64,000 nucleotides of DNA from assembly GCA_032622095.1 (NCBI GenBank), contig CP136063.1, forward strand, positions 145,097,950 through 145,161,949, written 5' to 3'. Within the stretch, counting starts at the first letter, position 1. Each line of letters starts with the position of its first letter. The notes beneath the pieces were generated by a model. The model was not told where the DNA came from and searched no databases. It worked only from the letters and a program-made list of their open reading frames with translations. The stretch is from Siphonodentalium dalli (lineage: Eukaryota; Mollusca; Scaphopoda; Gadilida; Siphonodentaliidae). Of the stretch, positions 10,105 to 22,139 are shown piece by piece. The translations under genes were made by a program, and so were the position numbers.

Positions 10105-11742
10105 GTAAGTCATGAGTTGTCTTATTCGTGTTATTTTCGAGCGTGTTGCCGTGAACATAAGAGCACTGCTGGCTTATTTCATATCTAAATAGTCCCACGT
10201 AGGGCTGTTTTAATAAGCAGAGTATAGGCCCATATATGAGTGTATTTGAGAATCAAATAATGCCAATATCAGCTTATTTCGCCCAATGTGCTATGTGCGT
10301 ATAAAACGCGGCGTTCAAAATAAGAACGGTATGTGCTTATTTCGATACGAAAATAAGCCCATACTGACACTATTTAATCTACTTGTTTTCCTCGACTCAA
10401 TTGACCGAATCATTATGAGTCGATAATGTGACTAAAACGCTCCCATTTTCAGTTATTATCGACTCAAAATGAGGTAATTCTAGGCAGATTATCTGACTAA
10501 GATCAATTATATAAGCAGATAAAATGTGCGGATTTTCGGCAGAACGGGCTGCACTTTTTCCATCTAAAAATCCAATCCTCGTGCCAATAGGTTCAAGTTG
10601 GGCCTATCTATTCACATAGGTTGACATTGGACTTATTTGTTATGAAATAAGCCTATATTAAACTTATATCCATTAAATGGGGCGGGTCGCACTGAAAATA
10701 CATTATATGAAGAGCGTGAAAAAGTCGTATCGATTAAAAAGTAGATTAAATAGCGCCAATATGGGCCCACTTCGTATTGAAATAAGCATATATAGATAGG
10801 ATATAGAGCCTATTTTTTTCCCCGAATTTTTTTTTCGGGGGGCTATTAAAATAGCCGGTGTCGTCCGTGCGTGTGTCCATCCGTCCGTCCGGAAATGGTT
10901 TCCGGATGATAACTTTAGTTTCGGTTATTAGATCAAAAGCAAATTTCATAGGTGAGTTTATCAGACCAAAATACAGGTCAAGTTCGAATATGGGTTTGCT
11001 CCGTCCATTTTTGCGAGAGTTATGGCCCTTTTTTTTTACTTAGAATCTTGTAATTTTCTGGTTTCCGGATGATAACTTCAGTTTTTGTGATCATATCTGA
11101 ACCAAATTTGGTATGATAGTTTATCAGCCAAAAATACAGGACAGGTTCGAATGTGGGTTTGCTCTGCCCAATTTTGATAGAGTTATGGCCCTTTTACGAC
11201 TTAGAATCATGTCAATTTTTGGTTTCCGGATGATAACTTTAGTTTGTGACAGTGTGATCATATCTGAATCAAATTTGGTATATGAGTTTATCAGCTCGAA
11301 ATACAGATCAAGTTCGAATATGGGTACGATCCACCCATTTTTGTCTGGTTGCTTGGGATTTAGGGTCCTTGTTATTTTTTTCAGAGAAGCTGATGTCCCC
11401 AATGAAGCCACTTTTTCGGGAGACACTGTGGCCGGACAACTATATACGCTCTATATGGGCCTAAATGCAACATTAAAAAATAAGCTCATATTGTGCATCT
11501 TTTCACGGGAGCAGGCTGTTTTTGCAAAAAAATGAGCACAATACGGACTTATTTTATAATTGCAGCAATTTTAGCTCATATTTGCATTATTTGTAAGATG
11601 AAATACGCTCTATATGGGCCTAATTACCTAATTATTAAAACAGCCGTATATTGGACTATTTCGATATGAAATAAGTCCGTAGTGTGCTTGTTTTCACGAG
11701 AACACGTTGGAAAATAACACGATAAGCCAACTCACGACTTAC
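10105..11742. mobile_element. 1.6-kb non-autonomous element with long TIRs
   Basis: The left end (10105-about 10285) and right end (about 11565-11742) are inverted repeats of some 180 bp. They start GTAAGTCATGAGTTG on the left and GTAAGTCGTGAGTTGG on the complement of the right end, and both contain CGTGTTATTTTC, a cluster around ATTTCATATC, and GCTGTTTTAAT. No transposase frame lies inside, so it would be non-autonomous. The interior holds a three-unit direct repeat and several copies of an 'AAATAAGCCCATA'-like motif. I could not define a target-site duplication. Confidence 0.7.
10897..11365 (+). repeat. Three-unit direct repeat, about 162 bp each
   Basis: Units begin GGTTTCCGGATGATAACTT at 10897, 11060 and 11221 and share an 'AAATACAGRNCARGTTCGAA' segment and 'GAGTTATGGCCC' (units 1 and 2). 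They are preceded by a GTCCGTCC-rich leader at 10861-10891. Similar repeats are, from memory, abundant in mollusc genomes. Here they lie inside the long-TIR element. Confidence 0.75.
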
Positions 11743-12871
11743 TGGCCGGATCGGCATCCCCGGTTTAAACCTCAGAGTTTAAACCTTGTTTAAAACTACA
11801 TTGACGGTCCAGCCAAACGGGGTCTAAGGGGGCGTTTTTTGTCGTTCAGTTGCCAGCTAATTGACAACTCGATTCGGTGATATGATTATACAATCAAATA
11901 CCCACTTACCAATCGGACCAAGGCATAAATTATCGTGACCGCGTGCACGCTCAATGGCTTTATTCATTGAAAAACACTTATCGCTCATTGACTATTAATC
12001 CGAGCTCATTCTGTGTTTAAATCAATTACACAAAGGGCATGCCTCTCAACGCGAGTTTCACACTCTGTTCATCACTTGTGTGTGATAGATTTCTGCAAGA
12101 TGCTTCACCCGCAAAGACCAAATTTGGTGTATTTACATGTATATCTGTATATATTAAAGGGAATAGGAGCTGTCTATCTATATGTCAATTTGTCTGTTCG
12201 CAACTCTTCTCCAATACCCCTGGACGGATTTCAATTAAATTAGGTGTGGTGATTCGTGTGGTTTAACGGCGTTAGGTTTAAAAATATTTGATATAAAAAT
12301 AAGAAAAATATAATTTAAAAAATTGTGTTAAATTGAGTAAGGAGTTGAATCTAAAAAGAAACAAAATTAAAAATTTAAATTAACATTTGTTTGTTTTAAA
12401 TTTAATTAATAATTTTTTTTAAATTAAAATGTTCAAATGATCAAAATGTGCGCAAAGCCCGTCTGACGTTGAATTAAATCTCCATAATCGAGTCAATCCT
12501 GGACCAAGAGGCCAGTCTTGAAAAGCCACAAGTTGAATATTTTGCCAAATTTTGACATATTTATTTCGAAAAATTTATCAATTTGGCCTTCTTTTTTTTT
12601 TATTCATTTTTTATTTTTATTATGTTGTTTGTGTGTGCTGTTTATTGACATTCAAGCACCCAGCGACTTGATGATACCGAGCAGTACAAGGAGAACATTC
12701 AATTTGGGACATGGAAGCACCATCAGCTTTTGACACCACATGTTCTGGTGTCATGAAAGGGGTGAAGTACCCACAACTACGATTGATATACCTGTGCCAT
12801 CTGACTTAATTACAGCGGTGGCTCGGCGTGCAGGAAACAATAATCGTTACTAAATTCCCTATGTATGGATA
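11743..12871. other. No gene; possible old repeat at 12.1-12.27 kb
   Basis: AT-rich sequence. 12120-12270 carries a 'GTCTGTTCGCAACTCTTCTC' stretch followed by GGACGGATTTCAATTAAATT, resembling the dispersed repeats of many invertebrates, but I see only one copy in the window. Confidence 0.4.
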
Positions 12872-13240
12872 ACCACAGCAGCCACGGGGCTATCCTTGTG
12901 GAATCTTCTTGTGCCACCACTATACCATCGAGAAATCACAAACTAAGTCACATACGCCCGTCTACCTGTTCAAAAATTGGGCGTAAGTCGTGCCAGTGGT
13001 CAAAATAATGAAAAAAAATCATTTTTTCGTTGCTAAATCGCCTGCGTATATAGGCATAACATAGCAGCCACGAGGCTATCCTTGTGGATTCGTTTTGTGC
13101 CGCCACTTGTCCATCTAAAAATAACAAACTAGCTGTTCAAAAATATTTGACGTAAGTCGTTCGTGGGGTAAAATATGTAATTTTTCGTTGCTAAACCAGA
13201 GCAGCCACGGGGTTATCCTTGTGGATTCTTCTTCTCAACC
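12872..13240 (-). repeat. Three tandem units containing the dispersed short repeat
   Basis: The GCAGCCACGGGGCTATCC core, followed by TTGTGGA and a TTCTT-rich stretch, occurs at 12872, about 13063 and 13201. Between cores lies a shared segment with GTAAGTCGT and TTTTTCGTTGCTAAA. The period is roughly 140-190 bp. The array lies about 100 bp beyond the polyadenylation signal of the deacetylase gene. Confidence 0.65.
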
Positions 13241-13340
13241 AAAGTATACCAAGTGTCTTCCGTGCAACCTACATGTACATTGCAAAAACAACCCTACTGT
13301 GGGTAAATTATAACTAAGAAACATTCACAACAACCAACAG

Positions 13341-13346
13341 TTTATT
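13341..13346 (-). promoter_or_regulatory. Polyadenylation signal AATAAA of the deacetylase gene
   Basis: The complement reads AATAAA 65 bases beyond the stop codon at 13412-13414. A plausible 3' end therefore lies near 13320. Confidence 0.65.
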
Positions 13347-13411
13347 ACAATACAATAAATACATGACACTGAAACCGGGACAGGACGGCGTGGTGCGGGC
13401 ATTGCCGTTCC

Positions 13412-15766
13412 TTAGCAACCATTCGTGTGGTGACGATCACGTAATAAGTCTGCCGATGTGGGGTTTCTGATCCAGTCAATCAGGTATGTCATTGGGACAA
13501 TGTGCACATCATTAAGGCTGATTAAATAAACCAAGAATCTCCTCAGACCTTCTAAATTGGGTCTATAAACGGCGTGCGAAAACCACACGTTTCTAAAATT
13601 TAAAATGAACGGTACTCTCGTTCCATCATAATATTTGATAAAGTTCGCTTTGAGAAACTGAAATGTTTCTTCCGCTGTCTTTGGCTCCAACATGCAACCG
13701 TCCACGTAGGTGCATTCATATTTCTGTCGGAAATCTAGAACAGGTCTGACAGGGATTTCCCAGAGTGAAGGATATGCCATATTCTGACACCGAGAAGTTG
13801 AGCATCCATCGTCCAAGCCAAAGTCCAGCGTATATGGCCAAGATGGTTGATGGCTTCGGCTTGGAATCGCTTCAGTTACTGTTGAATCATATAGTATTTT
13901 TTTGTTCATAAGCACGTCATATTGCTTCCGCCCGTGTGATCTTAGATACGGGCTTCTCCAACCACGTGCTCGTTTGAATCCTAGTTTTTCGAATTCCCTG
14001 ATTTGACGACTTATATCCTTATCAAGGTTGATCGAATTTCCGTACAGTTTCGAATGAAAACCTCTCATCGCCAACTCTGACCCACCAAAATTCAATTTTT
14101 TGAGATATGCCACATCCGATGAGAACTGGGTTATAAAATATGTAGCCTTGGCGTTGCATCCATTGGGATTCGTCAAGCCTTTAATAAGTTTTTCTGCCTC
14201 CCTATAAACTATACGATTGACAGTCCCATCGAATGCTAAGACGACAAATTGCGGTACATCTTCGATTGCACTGTTTCCCGGCGGTTTCGACGTTCTGCAG
14301 AAACAATCTGGAAGGAAACAATTCGAATTTTGAACGCAGCTACCCCTGTTCACGGATATTCTTGTATCTTGTATATGATCACGAAAACTGGACGCGGTGA
14401 ACCCCCACTTACTATCCACTCTGTGTGTTTTCGACGTGGTCTCAAAACGATCGTAGACGGGGGTAACTGTGGGTATGTCCCATACGGGAGTTGTCTTGTA
14501 TCCACTGGGTGGCAATGTCTTCTCGGTGTAGGACCACCACCATGGAACGTCTTTCGGTGCAGAAGAACTCTCAGGGTTAGATGTATAATAATTCCTCGTA
14601 ATAATATCCTTGGAATACACGAAGGGTGGCTTTTCTGTAATATAGTCACTGAGCTTCGGTGTATTTACCGGTCGCTCAGTTTTGCTACTCGCCAACGCAT
14701 TCGGCCAGTTGTCCGAGTCATCTTCGTTAGAATACACGACTCTGGTGCGTTTCTTATATCTTGGTGTTTCACGAACCATTTTCACACCCCAGAGCGAGGG
14801 ATTTTGCAAATATGGATTTCGGACCCTTCCTCGATGTCGCGGAACATATCTTCTATCCGTATCCTCACCACGGTTCCCAGTCTTTTTCTTTTGTGAAGTT
14901 TTCTTCATTCCAGCCATCTTAGAAACCCGCTCTTTTATAGTTGTGGTTCTTGAAGTCCACTCTACGGGAGCGGTGAATTTGTTCAACCAATTAACATTTG
15001 AAAGTGATTTTGTTTTCATAGTCCTCGGGCTTTCATAAGACCTGGCAGGTTTCAACTCATCAGTTGGTATTGTTCGCGCTGCTACGTCTGCCTTATTTTT
15101 ATTTCCACATTGCCACGATTTAAAATGTCTTATCTTACTTAAAGGAGTTGGGGTTTTAACCCAGTCCAACATTTGTTTGGTGGTGACTATGTAGACATCA
15201 CCCATGTCCAGCAAGTCGAGGATAAACTGATTGGTTGCTTTGAGATTGCTTCGAGTATAAAACCAAGCAGCATGCATGTGCAAACCGAACGGTGTTCTAG
15301 TTCCGCGATAGTAGCTGTTAAAGTTCTCCCACAAATAGGAATACGCCTCTTCTGACGATGATGGGCGATTTATACACCCATCAACATACGAACATGGATA
15401 ACTCAATTTGTGATCTAATAACGATATGACGGGAATCTCCCAGAAACCTGTAACTGGTTTACTAGGACAAGGATATACGTGACACGAATACGGCCACCCA
15501 CCGTGATCTAACGTTAGAGGCCAAGGTGTGGGGTCAGAGAGGCCCGTTCTCGTGTATGTTAGAGAGACATCATAATCGAATCCGAGATCTTGGAGTACGC
15601 TGGGTTGGTCGTCGCCGGCCGTAATGAGGAATGGGCTGCGCCACCCGACTATCTCTTCAGCGGGCACCCCAGCAAGCGCTACTAAATTCTTTATCTGGTC
15701 AGCTGCTTCCTTCTCAAGGTGTTCGGCAGTCCTTATTTTACCGTGGGTGACACTGTGTACACCGAT
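13412..15766 (-). CDS. Chitin deacetylase-like protein, exon 2 (last exon)
   Basis: Encodes residues 116-899 of a predicted secreted polysaccharide (chitin) deacetylase-like protein. The exon opens after a clear acceptor (TTTTCATTTTAG) with IGVHSVTH, the zinc-binding HxxxH motif (His119, His123), then GWRSPFL (Arg158) and LHMHAAWF (His280), all expected of an active family-4 carbohydrate esterase. Residues about 334-590 form a basic, Ser/Thr-rich linker with no known domain and several KKR/RHRGR clusters. A second deacetylase domain follows: a CFLPDCFC linker, then LAFDGT (Asp628, but Gly629 in place of the second Asp), GFHSKLY (His686, but Tyr690 in place of the second His), an intact GWRSPYL, and Arg840 where domain 1 has the catalytic His280. 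Domain 2 is therefore probably inactive, perhaps chitin-binding or structural. No peritrophin-type chitin-binding or LDLa domain is seen. A long frame on the opposite strand (14249-14896) is a shadow. Confidence 0.92.
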   Translation of the reverse strand: MGVHSVTHGKIRTAEHLEKEAADQIKNLVALAGVPAEEIVGWRSPFLITAGDDQPSVLQDLGFDYDVSLTYTRTGLSDPTPWPLTLDHGGWPYSCHVYPCPSKPVTGFWEIPVISLLDHKLSYPCSYVDGCINRPSSSEEAYSYLWENFNSYYRGTRTPFGLHMHAAWFYTRSNLKATNQFILDLLDMGDVYIVTTKQMLDWVKTPTPLSKIRHFKSWQCGNKNKADVAARTIPTDELKPARSYESPRTMKTKSLSNVNWLNKFTAPVEWTSRTTTIKERVSKMAGMKKTSQKKKTGNRGEDTDRRYVPRHRGRVRNPYLQNPSLWGVKMVRETPRYKKRTRVVYSNEDDSDNWPNALASSKTERPVNTPKLSDYITEKPPFVYSKDIITRNYYTSNPESSSAPKDVPWWWSYTEKTLPPSGYKTTPVWDIPTVTPVYDRFETTSKTHRVDSKWGFTASSFRDHIQDTRISVNRGSCVQNSNCFLPDCFCRTSKPPGNSAIEDVPQFVVLAFDGTVNRIVYREAEKLIKGLTNPNGCNAKATYFITQFSSDVAYLKKLNFGGSELAMRGFHSKLYGNSINLDKDISRQIREFEKLGFKRARGWRSPYLRSHGRKQYDVLMNKKILYDSTVTEAIPSRSHQPSWPYTLDFGLDDGCSTSRCQNMAYPSLWEIPVRPVLDFRQKYECTYVDGCMLEPKTAEETFQFLKANFIKYYDGTRVPFILNFRNVWFSHAVYRPNLEGLRRFLVYLISLNDVHIVPMTYLIDWIRNPTSADLLRDRHHTNGC

Positions 15767-15779
15767 CTAAAATGAAAAG

Positions 15780-18107
15780 ATAATGTTATCGGCACGCCTG
15801 GTAAAGGTTAAAATAACCTATGATAAATTGTGAATATTAGGGTGTAATCAAACCAGCCAGAGACAAGATGGGCAAATATTTAAGGGGGAAAGACTTACAT
15901 AATTTGCTAAAAACAAATATACACATGCCTTATATATAGAGTAAATGACACTCTACCCGTGATATAAATCGGAAGTGTGTGATACTTTTTTCCAAATAAA
16001 ATCTGGCTTTGGTTGCACATACAGGGTTTGTTGTTAAGAAATGTTCATGAATAAATGTAAATCTTGATCCGTTAGTTCTCAATCAAAATGCTTTGTTGGG
16101 AAATCCATACATTATACACTATACTTTATTATCATGTTTATGAAGTGCCATGAATCGACCTGGCATAACATATATATATATATATATATATGGATACACA
16201 CATTCGATATTGTATCGAACGCTCTGCGTTAAATTTAAGTTTCACTTTATTTTTAGGGAAGAGGAGCGTTTGCCAAGTTAAAATAACTTAAAATACCCCG
16301 AACCCCATTGTACACCCATTGTATTAATGTGTTTACACTTGTGCTGTTGGTGTCATGGAACAGAATAGACTATAATTTCTTTTTTGCAATACACCGATAT
16401 ATGGCAGTTTCAGAGTTAATATCAACATATATATAGTTATATATCATCTAATATAATAAATACATGTTATAAAGTGAATTGCTTAACCCTTTGAACCCTG
16501 ATGCCCCACCGAGATTGACACCCTGACCCGGGGCTCCTCGTGGTATTTTCCCTTAAATTTGATAGTGTTTAAATTGTGACACAGGTCTGAACCTTTACAG
16601 GTTTGTCCCCCATGGGTCACTGATCATCATAAGAGCGAGATACTTTGCCACGCGGCAACTCCTTTCTAGGCAACTACCCTGAATTGACTGGAAAACGAAA
16701 TTATAGCTTATAGCGTCGCAATCGTAGTCCAGTGATTGCGTTTGCGATGCAGGTAATACCCTAATATGAAATTTGAGATTTAGCCAACCAGAATAATGAA
16801 CCAAAATGTCTTATTTAAGGGTAGCAACGGTTGCTAAGAAAATACCACAAATGATCGAATGACACCATTGCACTAACCATCCAGTGGTATTTATTTTTAC
16901 CTTAAAACGCATGTTTTTGTGAATTATATAGCCTATGCTATTTATGCTATGGGTAAATATTCCTACCCGATCAGGGGTGGTCTGGACAAAATTTGCAGAC
17001 ACGAGGCCCAAAAACAAAATTCCGACCACAAAGTACCCACCACCCTACTTGCAAAAAACATTTTTTTCCTCGGAAAAATCTGGGACCCACCCCCTATCCC
17101 ATACTTGACACTTTTTAATGGTTTTTAGCTTAATTTTTATTGGGATACAATCCCAAATGTATTCCTTGTTAACTCTTGTTTGCAATCCTGTTCCACTATC
17201 TATTTTACAAGTCACTAAAATTGACTAAATATATGTGCCATCCTACCATTTAGTCTTCACCATTATTATTGACTATTATTAAAAATAAATGGAGTGAAAC
17301 AATTATATCCCAATCTGCTTCAATTATATTAATATAGATACTTTATTCTGTGAAGCAAACTATGCATAAACCAAATCTAACCCCAACATGACTTTGAGCG
17401 TTTCATTGTTGTGCAGTCTAGTGTTAAAACTAGGTGAATTCCAGGTAAATTTCTTGTGTGTGAAGTGGTATTGTATTTGTGTATTGTGTTGCAATGTGGT
17501 GATTGAATCGGAGGTCAAGAGTCAGTCAGTATGCTAAAAACTGTGGTCTGCTGTCTGGAAGGGTGGGGTGGCACTACATGGGTTTAGCCCTGTGTTTACA
17601 TTTTGCATTATTGTTTGTGTAATACGCATGTCGCTCACGTACGGCTGATCGTGATACGGGGCTAAAGTCATATTATACCAATGACGTTCCATGAACATGA
17701 TAAATGAGTCAGGCCATGCCTTTATTATTAATATAAAACAACAAATTATATCGCCACTTAAAATATAACAGAATATATTAGGAAACCTTATTAAACCTAT
17801 ATCTATTATACAGGGATCACTTCGAATCATGCATCTGTCGCTGCTAAATATAACTTACTCAATAAAACCTTTGCTCATACTTACTCATATTTGAATTTTC
17901 AATCTGCCAGACAATATTCGCATGAATGCTGACCACGATATTGAGTTTTAATGAGGTAAATTGTCCAATTAAATTGTTTAACCCTGAAACAGGTTTGACA
18001 CGTTTTCATGAGCACCATGTATATAAAGATTCATGTCTCGCTGTAATCTTATTATTATAAGTGGGATATAAAATATAATTTTATTTGTAATCATGGAGTC
18101 CAACGAC
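15780..18107. other. Intronic, no gene; (TA)n tract
   Basis: Includes a (TA)n run near 16168-16192. At 16484 a TTAACCCTTTGAACCC string resembles one end of a TTAA-targeting element, but no matching inverted end was found. Nothing else is recognised. Confidence 0.5.
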
Positions 18108-18247
18108 TGATACCAACCCTACCTAGACACGATAATGATACCAAATTTATCTAGACACGATAATAACAACCCTACATAGACACGATAATGATACCAACCC
18201 TAGCTAGACACGATAATGATACCAACCCTACCTAGACACGATAATGC
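18108..18247 (+). repeat. 28-bp minisatellite, about 5 copies
   Basis: Units built from TACCAACCCTACCTAGACAC plus GATAATGA, with small changes (TAGC for TACC, a shortened second unit). The array is about 140 bp. Confidence 0.85.
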
Positions 18248-19139
18248 CGACATATTGTTGAGTTGGTGCCATATAACGATTATCCTGTGTTGAAGTAGGC
18301 CCTACACTAACGAAATAACGGAAATGTCGTTTTTTTTTTTGGAGTTTTGTATTCAGTTTTTTTAGGCAAACATACTTTATCAAACACCAATTTGGCTACA
18401 AGTTTTGTCTACCAGAATGCCTGCATTTGCACCGGTATTGGAACCTCAAAAAAAATATATACCACCCCCCCCTCATGGAGCTAAATGTGTTCTAACTGAT
18501 ATATTTATGTAGATAAGAGTTTATATAAGGTTAATAGTGGACAAAGATGAGTAAATTTCAGTGTAGGAAAACGTTTGCATTACTCATTTGTCCAGCCCCA
18601 AGATACCCACCCACCCCCGCTTTGTGTCTGGGGAAAATCGACCCCCCCCCCGACCCGATACTAGCGGCGGGCAACCATTAATTCCATGTATACACACTGG
18701 CCACCGCCTAATTATACCCTCTCTTTACTTGGAAACACCATTCTTTGCAGCTTATGGTAGCCGTAATCTATTACATCATATTGCATCACAATACTTACTG
18801 ACGGAGCCATCACCGAATCATACTTGTATACATATTAATATTTTTTTTAAATAAACAAATTTTCAACACACATATTTTAATTTCACTTTGCCCACTATTC
18901 TGATTGCATCTGGAAGCGGTATGAAAGATAACGTAAGTCAATTTAGCTTTCACTTGAAATGTCAGTTCCTGTATATCGTATGTAAATAAGTTCTTTTCAA
19001 CTTTATTTTGGGCTCAGTTGTGCTATTGAGTTATCAATACGTATTCTATAAATAGGCAGCTAAGCATATACGAGTCGTTAATATGTCACTGCATGTTTTG
19101 GATGGCCCTGGCATCGAACAAATTTCCCAACTTAGTGCA
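18248..19139. other. Intronic, nothing recognised
   Basis: AT-rich with homopolymer runs. The frame at 18588-18854 is proline-rich from poly-C runs and has no family features. Confidence 0.5.
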
Positions 19140-19645
19140 GTAGATTAACTCCAATTTTCAAGGCAATTGTTCAATTTGTGACTAAAGCATGAAACTTTGC
19201 ACATATGTACATATCCACATACTAATTGATATTAGATATGGAGCCACGCTGAAATTTCACTTTAACCCCTCTTTTATGGGGTTTTGCGAATTTAAAGAGA
19301 GTTTCGTGATTATAAAATGTAGCCATAAGTGGAAAATTTGACATTTTTTCACAAATATCTTCTAGATCAGTTTCTGCTGTATGGAACTGGTTCAGAATTG
19401 TGACTTTATTTTTGTGCATTTTTATGTTGAGTGTTACTGACATTACCATAATTATTGGAATTTTCTATCACAAACTTGACATCAAAATTGGCAAAACTTT
19501 ACTTTTCGGGTTTGGGCCATTTATTCAAGTAAATGGAACTATCTTTGATATCAAAGATGTTTATTGTTTTGATCTATCTTAAATGCGTCACATGGATGTG
19601 TTTTTAGACAAAATTACTCAAGATGGTTTCCAAAATGGCAACCAA
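19140..19645 (+). repeat. Dispersed repeat family R1, copy 1
   Basis: Contains AAAGCATGAAACTTTGCACA, ATTAGATATGGAGCCACGCT, TTTCACTTTAACCCCTCTTT and, further on, TTCTGCTGTATGGAACTGG. The same blocks recur inverted at 26330-27260 and direct at 61500-62050. No coding capacity is recognised; probably a non-autonomous element. Confidence 0.75.
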
Positions 19646-19834
19646 TTTGGTAAAAAAAAAGGTGGATTCTTTTTACATGAACATTATTCTCTGTTATTAT
19701 AACCAAATTGGTTATTGCATTGTTATGCTTAATTAATCCAATGATTACTACATGTTTCATTATCGTTGTCCCTGTACCTTCTGAGGCATGACAAATTCCT
19801 TTTAAATGATGTACTCATAGTCCTCCAATAGCAT

Positions 19835-22002
19835 TTATCGATGGTGAAATGAAGATAACACATAAAAAGCAAATAGCGGAACGATTCAATGAATACTTCT
19901 CAAAAATTGGAAACTTGACTAGTGTAAATGTCGACGAAGTCAGCACACATTACACTGATTATTTGATCAATAGAGAATCGGATGATTTAGAAATAATTCA
20001 AACAACAGAACAGGAAATAATACTCACATGCTACTCATTTAAAGTCAAAGCAAGTAAAGATGTACATGGTCTATCAAATCAATTGATGAAATAATCTATT
20101 TATGAAACAGCCAAAGCTCTTAAACATATATTTAATCAATCGTTCAAAGAAGGAGTTTTTACGAAGAAAGTGAAAATATCAAGAGTAATACCGATTTTCA
20201 AGGGTGGGCAAAAAGAAAACATTTCAAACTATCGACCTATCAGCATATTACCATGTTTTTCAAAAATACTCGAAAAAATTATGCAAAAGCGAATTGTAGA
20301 TTTCTTTGATGAACATGCACGTTTCTATAAACATCAATATGGATTAAGGAAGGGGCACTCCACCATACATCCGTTAATGCATCTTTTAAACCATGTTGTT
20401 GAACAGAATGACAAAAAACCCAAAGATTCAACCTTAGCAATATTCATTGACCTTTCAAAAGCATTCGACACAATAAGTCATGAAATCCTACTAAATAAGA
20501 TGGAACACTATGGTATTAGGGGGACTGCTAATAATTGGTATAGAGACTACCTATATGAGAGGCGAAAATATACAGATTATAGTGGAAACATTTCCAGTCT
20601 ATCCAAAGTTTCATGTGGTGTCCCTCAAGGATGAATACTCGGACCAACAATGTTTTTAATTTATGTCAACGATATGTCAGTATCCACATCCTTAAATTTA
20701 TTATCATTCGCGGATGATACAACCCTATATACATCAGGCTGTGACAAAAGCGTTGTCGAAGATAGGGTAAACTTAGAACTAAAAAATATTCACGACTGGT
20801 GTTGTTGTAATAAGCTCTCCATAAACAAAAATAAATGTAACTATATGCTAATTCATCCAGAAAATAATGATCAAAAATGGAAAGATTTGAAATTATATAT
20901 AAATACAGCTGAACTAAACAGAGTTGGGAATATATATGAAGAAACATCCTTGAAATTTGTGGGCATTAATATTGACGAGAATCTCACGTTTAAAAAGCAT
21001 ATTTCAACTGTATGCTCTAAGATGGCTCGAGCTATTTATTGTATCAACAAAGTTAAAAAGTTCTTTCCGGGTGACGCACGGCGAACTCTATATTACGCAC
21101 TTATCGACAGTCATATGGTATACGGCATTCAGGTATGGGGTCATGTGGCGACCACTAACAAGATATTTTTATTGCAAAAAAGGGCGATTAGAACAATAAC
21201 CAATGCTAGATACAACAGTCACACAGAACCAATTTTCACATTAGACCAAAAGCAACACCAAGAACAAAATTTTCAGAAAATCTCCCAGAACATTCATATT
21301 CGAATATATGGAACTCAGTTAATAAAAAACAAAAAACTAATAGGAATCGAGATAACTATAAAAACTGATGAGTGTAGAATTGATCAACCAGTATTCCAAC
21401 GAAATTGAATGCAAAAATAAATTTTTGCCATGATTGTACACACAAATGATAAAAATTATAAAAATGTTCCGAATATATTTAGTCTATTGGCTACTTACCC
21501 TAAATGCGAAAATTGTCTCACATTAAATTACCAGAGTACTACGACTTGTATCCTGCAAAATCTCGTCCAACGCATGGCTATATATACTAAGGAAATTTAA
21601 CTGTAACAGTTATAAACACAGTGTGTGAGCAAATCTTTATAAATTCCCTTAGTAAATACAGCCAAACAAACTCCAAATAGTTTAGAACGTTTGACCGTTG
21701 CATATTCATTCATATCCATTTATATCCAAACAACTAAAAATATCTGTTTATTCACTGGTATCAATATCTATAATTAAATTCAATATAAATATTAATATAA
21801 TCAGGAAACTATAGTGAAATACTTCAAGTCTTTATATAGCCATTACTGCTTGTATTCTGTCAGTCAGGGGTGCCGGGTAGACGGCCATCATTGGCCACGG
21901 CACTCCACACAATACATATACAAATTGACATGTATTATAATGTATTAATGTATAATGTATTGTATTGTGTAATAAAATATTATCCTATCCTATCCTATCC
22001 TG
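19835..22002 (+). mobile_element. 5'-truncated LINE with (TATCC)n tail
   Basis: Spans the reverse transcriptase coding region, a 3' untranslated region and the terminal TATCC repeat at 21981-22002, directly after an AATAAA. The 5' portion, including any endonuclease, is absent. Sequence style suggests the CR1/Jockey group, but clade assignment needs a tree. Confidence 0.85.
19849..21408 (+). pseudogene. LINE reverse transcriptase, two in-frame stops
   Basis: One reading frame runs from 19849 to 21408 with stops at 20092-20094 (TAA) and 20632-20634 (TGA, right after GVPQG). Motifs in order: YFSKIG; KISRVIPIFKGG; NYRPISILPCFSKILEK; FRKGHST-like LRKGHST; FIDLSKAFDTISH; SCGVPQG; the catalytic LSFADDT with FADD at 20707-20718; then FVGINID and VWGH, LLQKRAIRTI. 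The C-terminus degenerates after HTEPIF. It would reverse-transcribe its own RNA if intact, but the stops make it a pseudogene. Confidence 0.9.
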
Positions 22003-22139
22003 TAGTACGGAATATTTTGCCAAAAATGTCTTCTGGGACTCTGGCCATATTTCTGAACGGAAATGGGCAGAACGTCTAAACGGAACTGAGTGAAACCATA
22101 TTATGTGGCTACTCTCGACAATTAGCATGCAAATCAACT

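Noticed and set aside
14249-14896. 215-codon frame on the plus strand
   Set aside because: It lies wholly opposite deacetylase exon 2, whose protein has clear family motifs; the frame has none.
16484-16920. piggyBac-type element starting TTAACCCTTTGAACCC
   Set aside because: No inverted matching end or second TTAA flank was found downstream.
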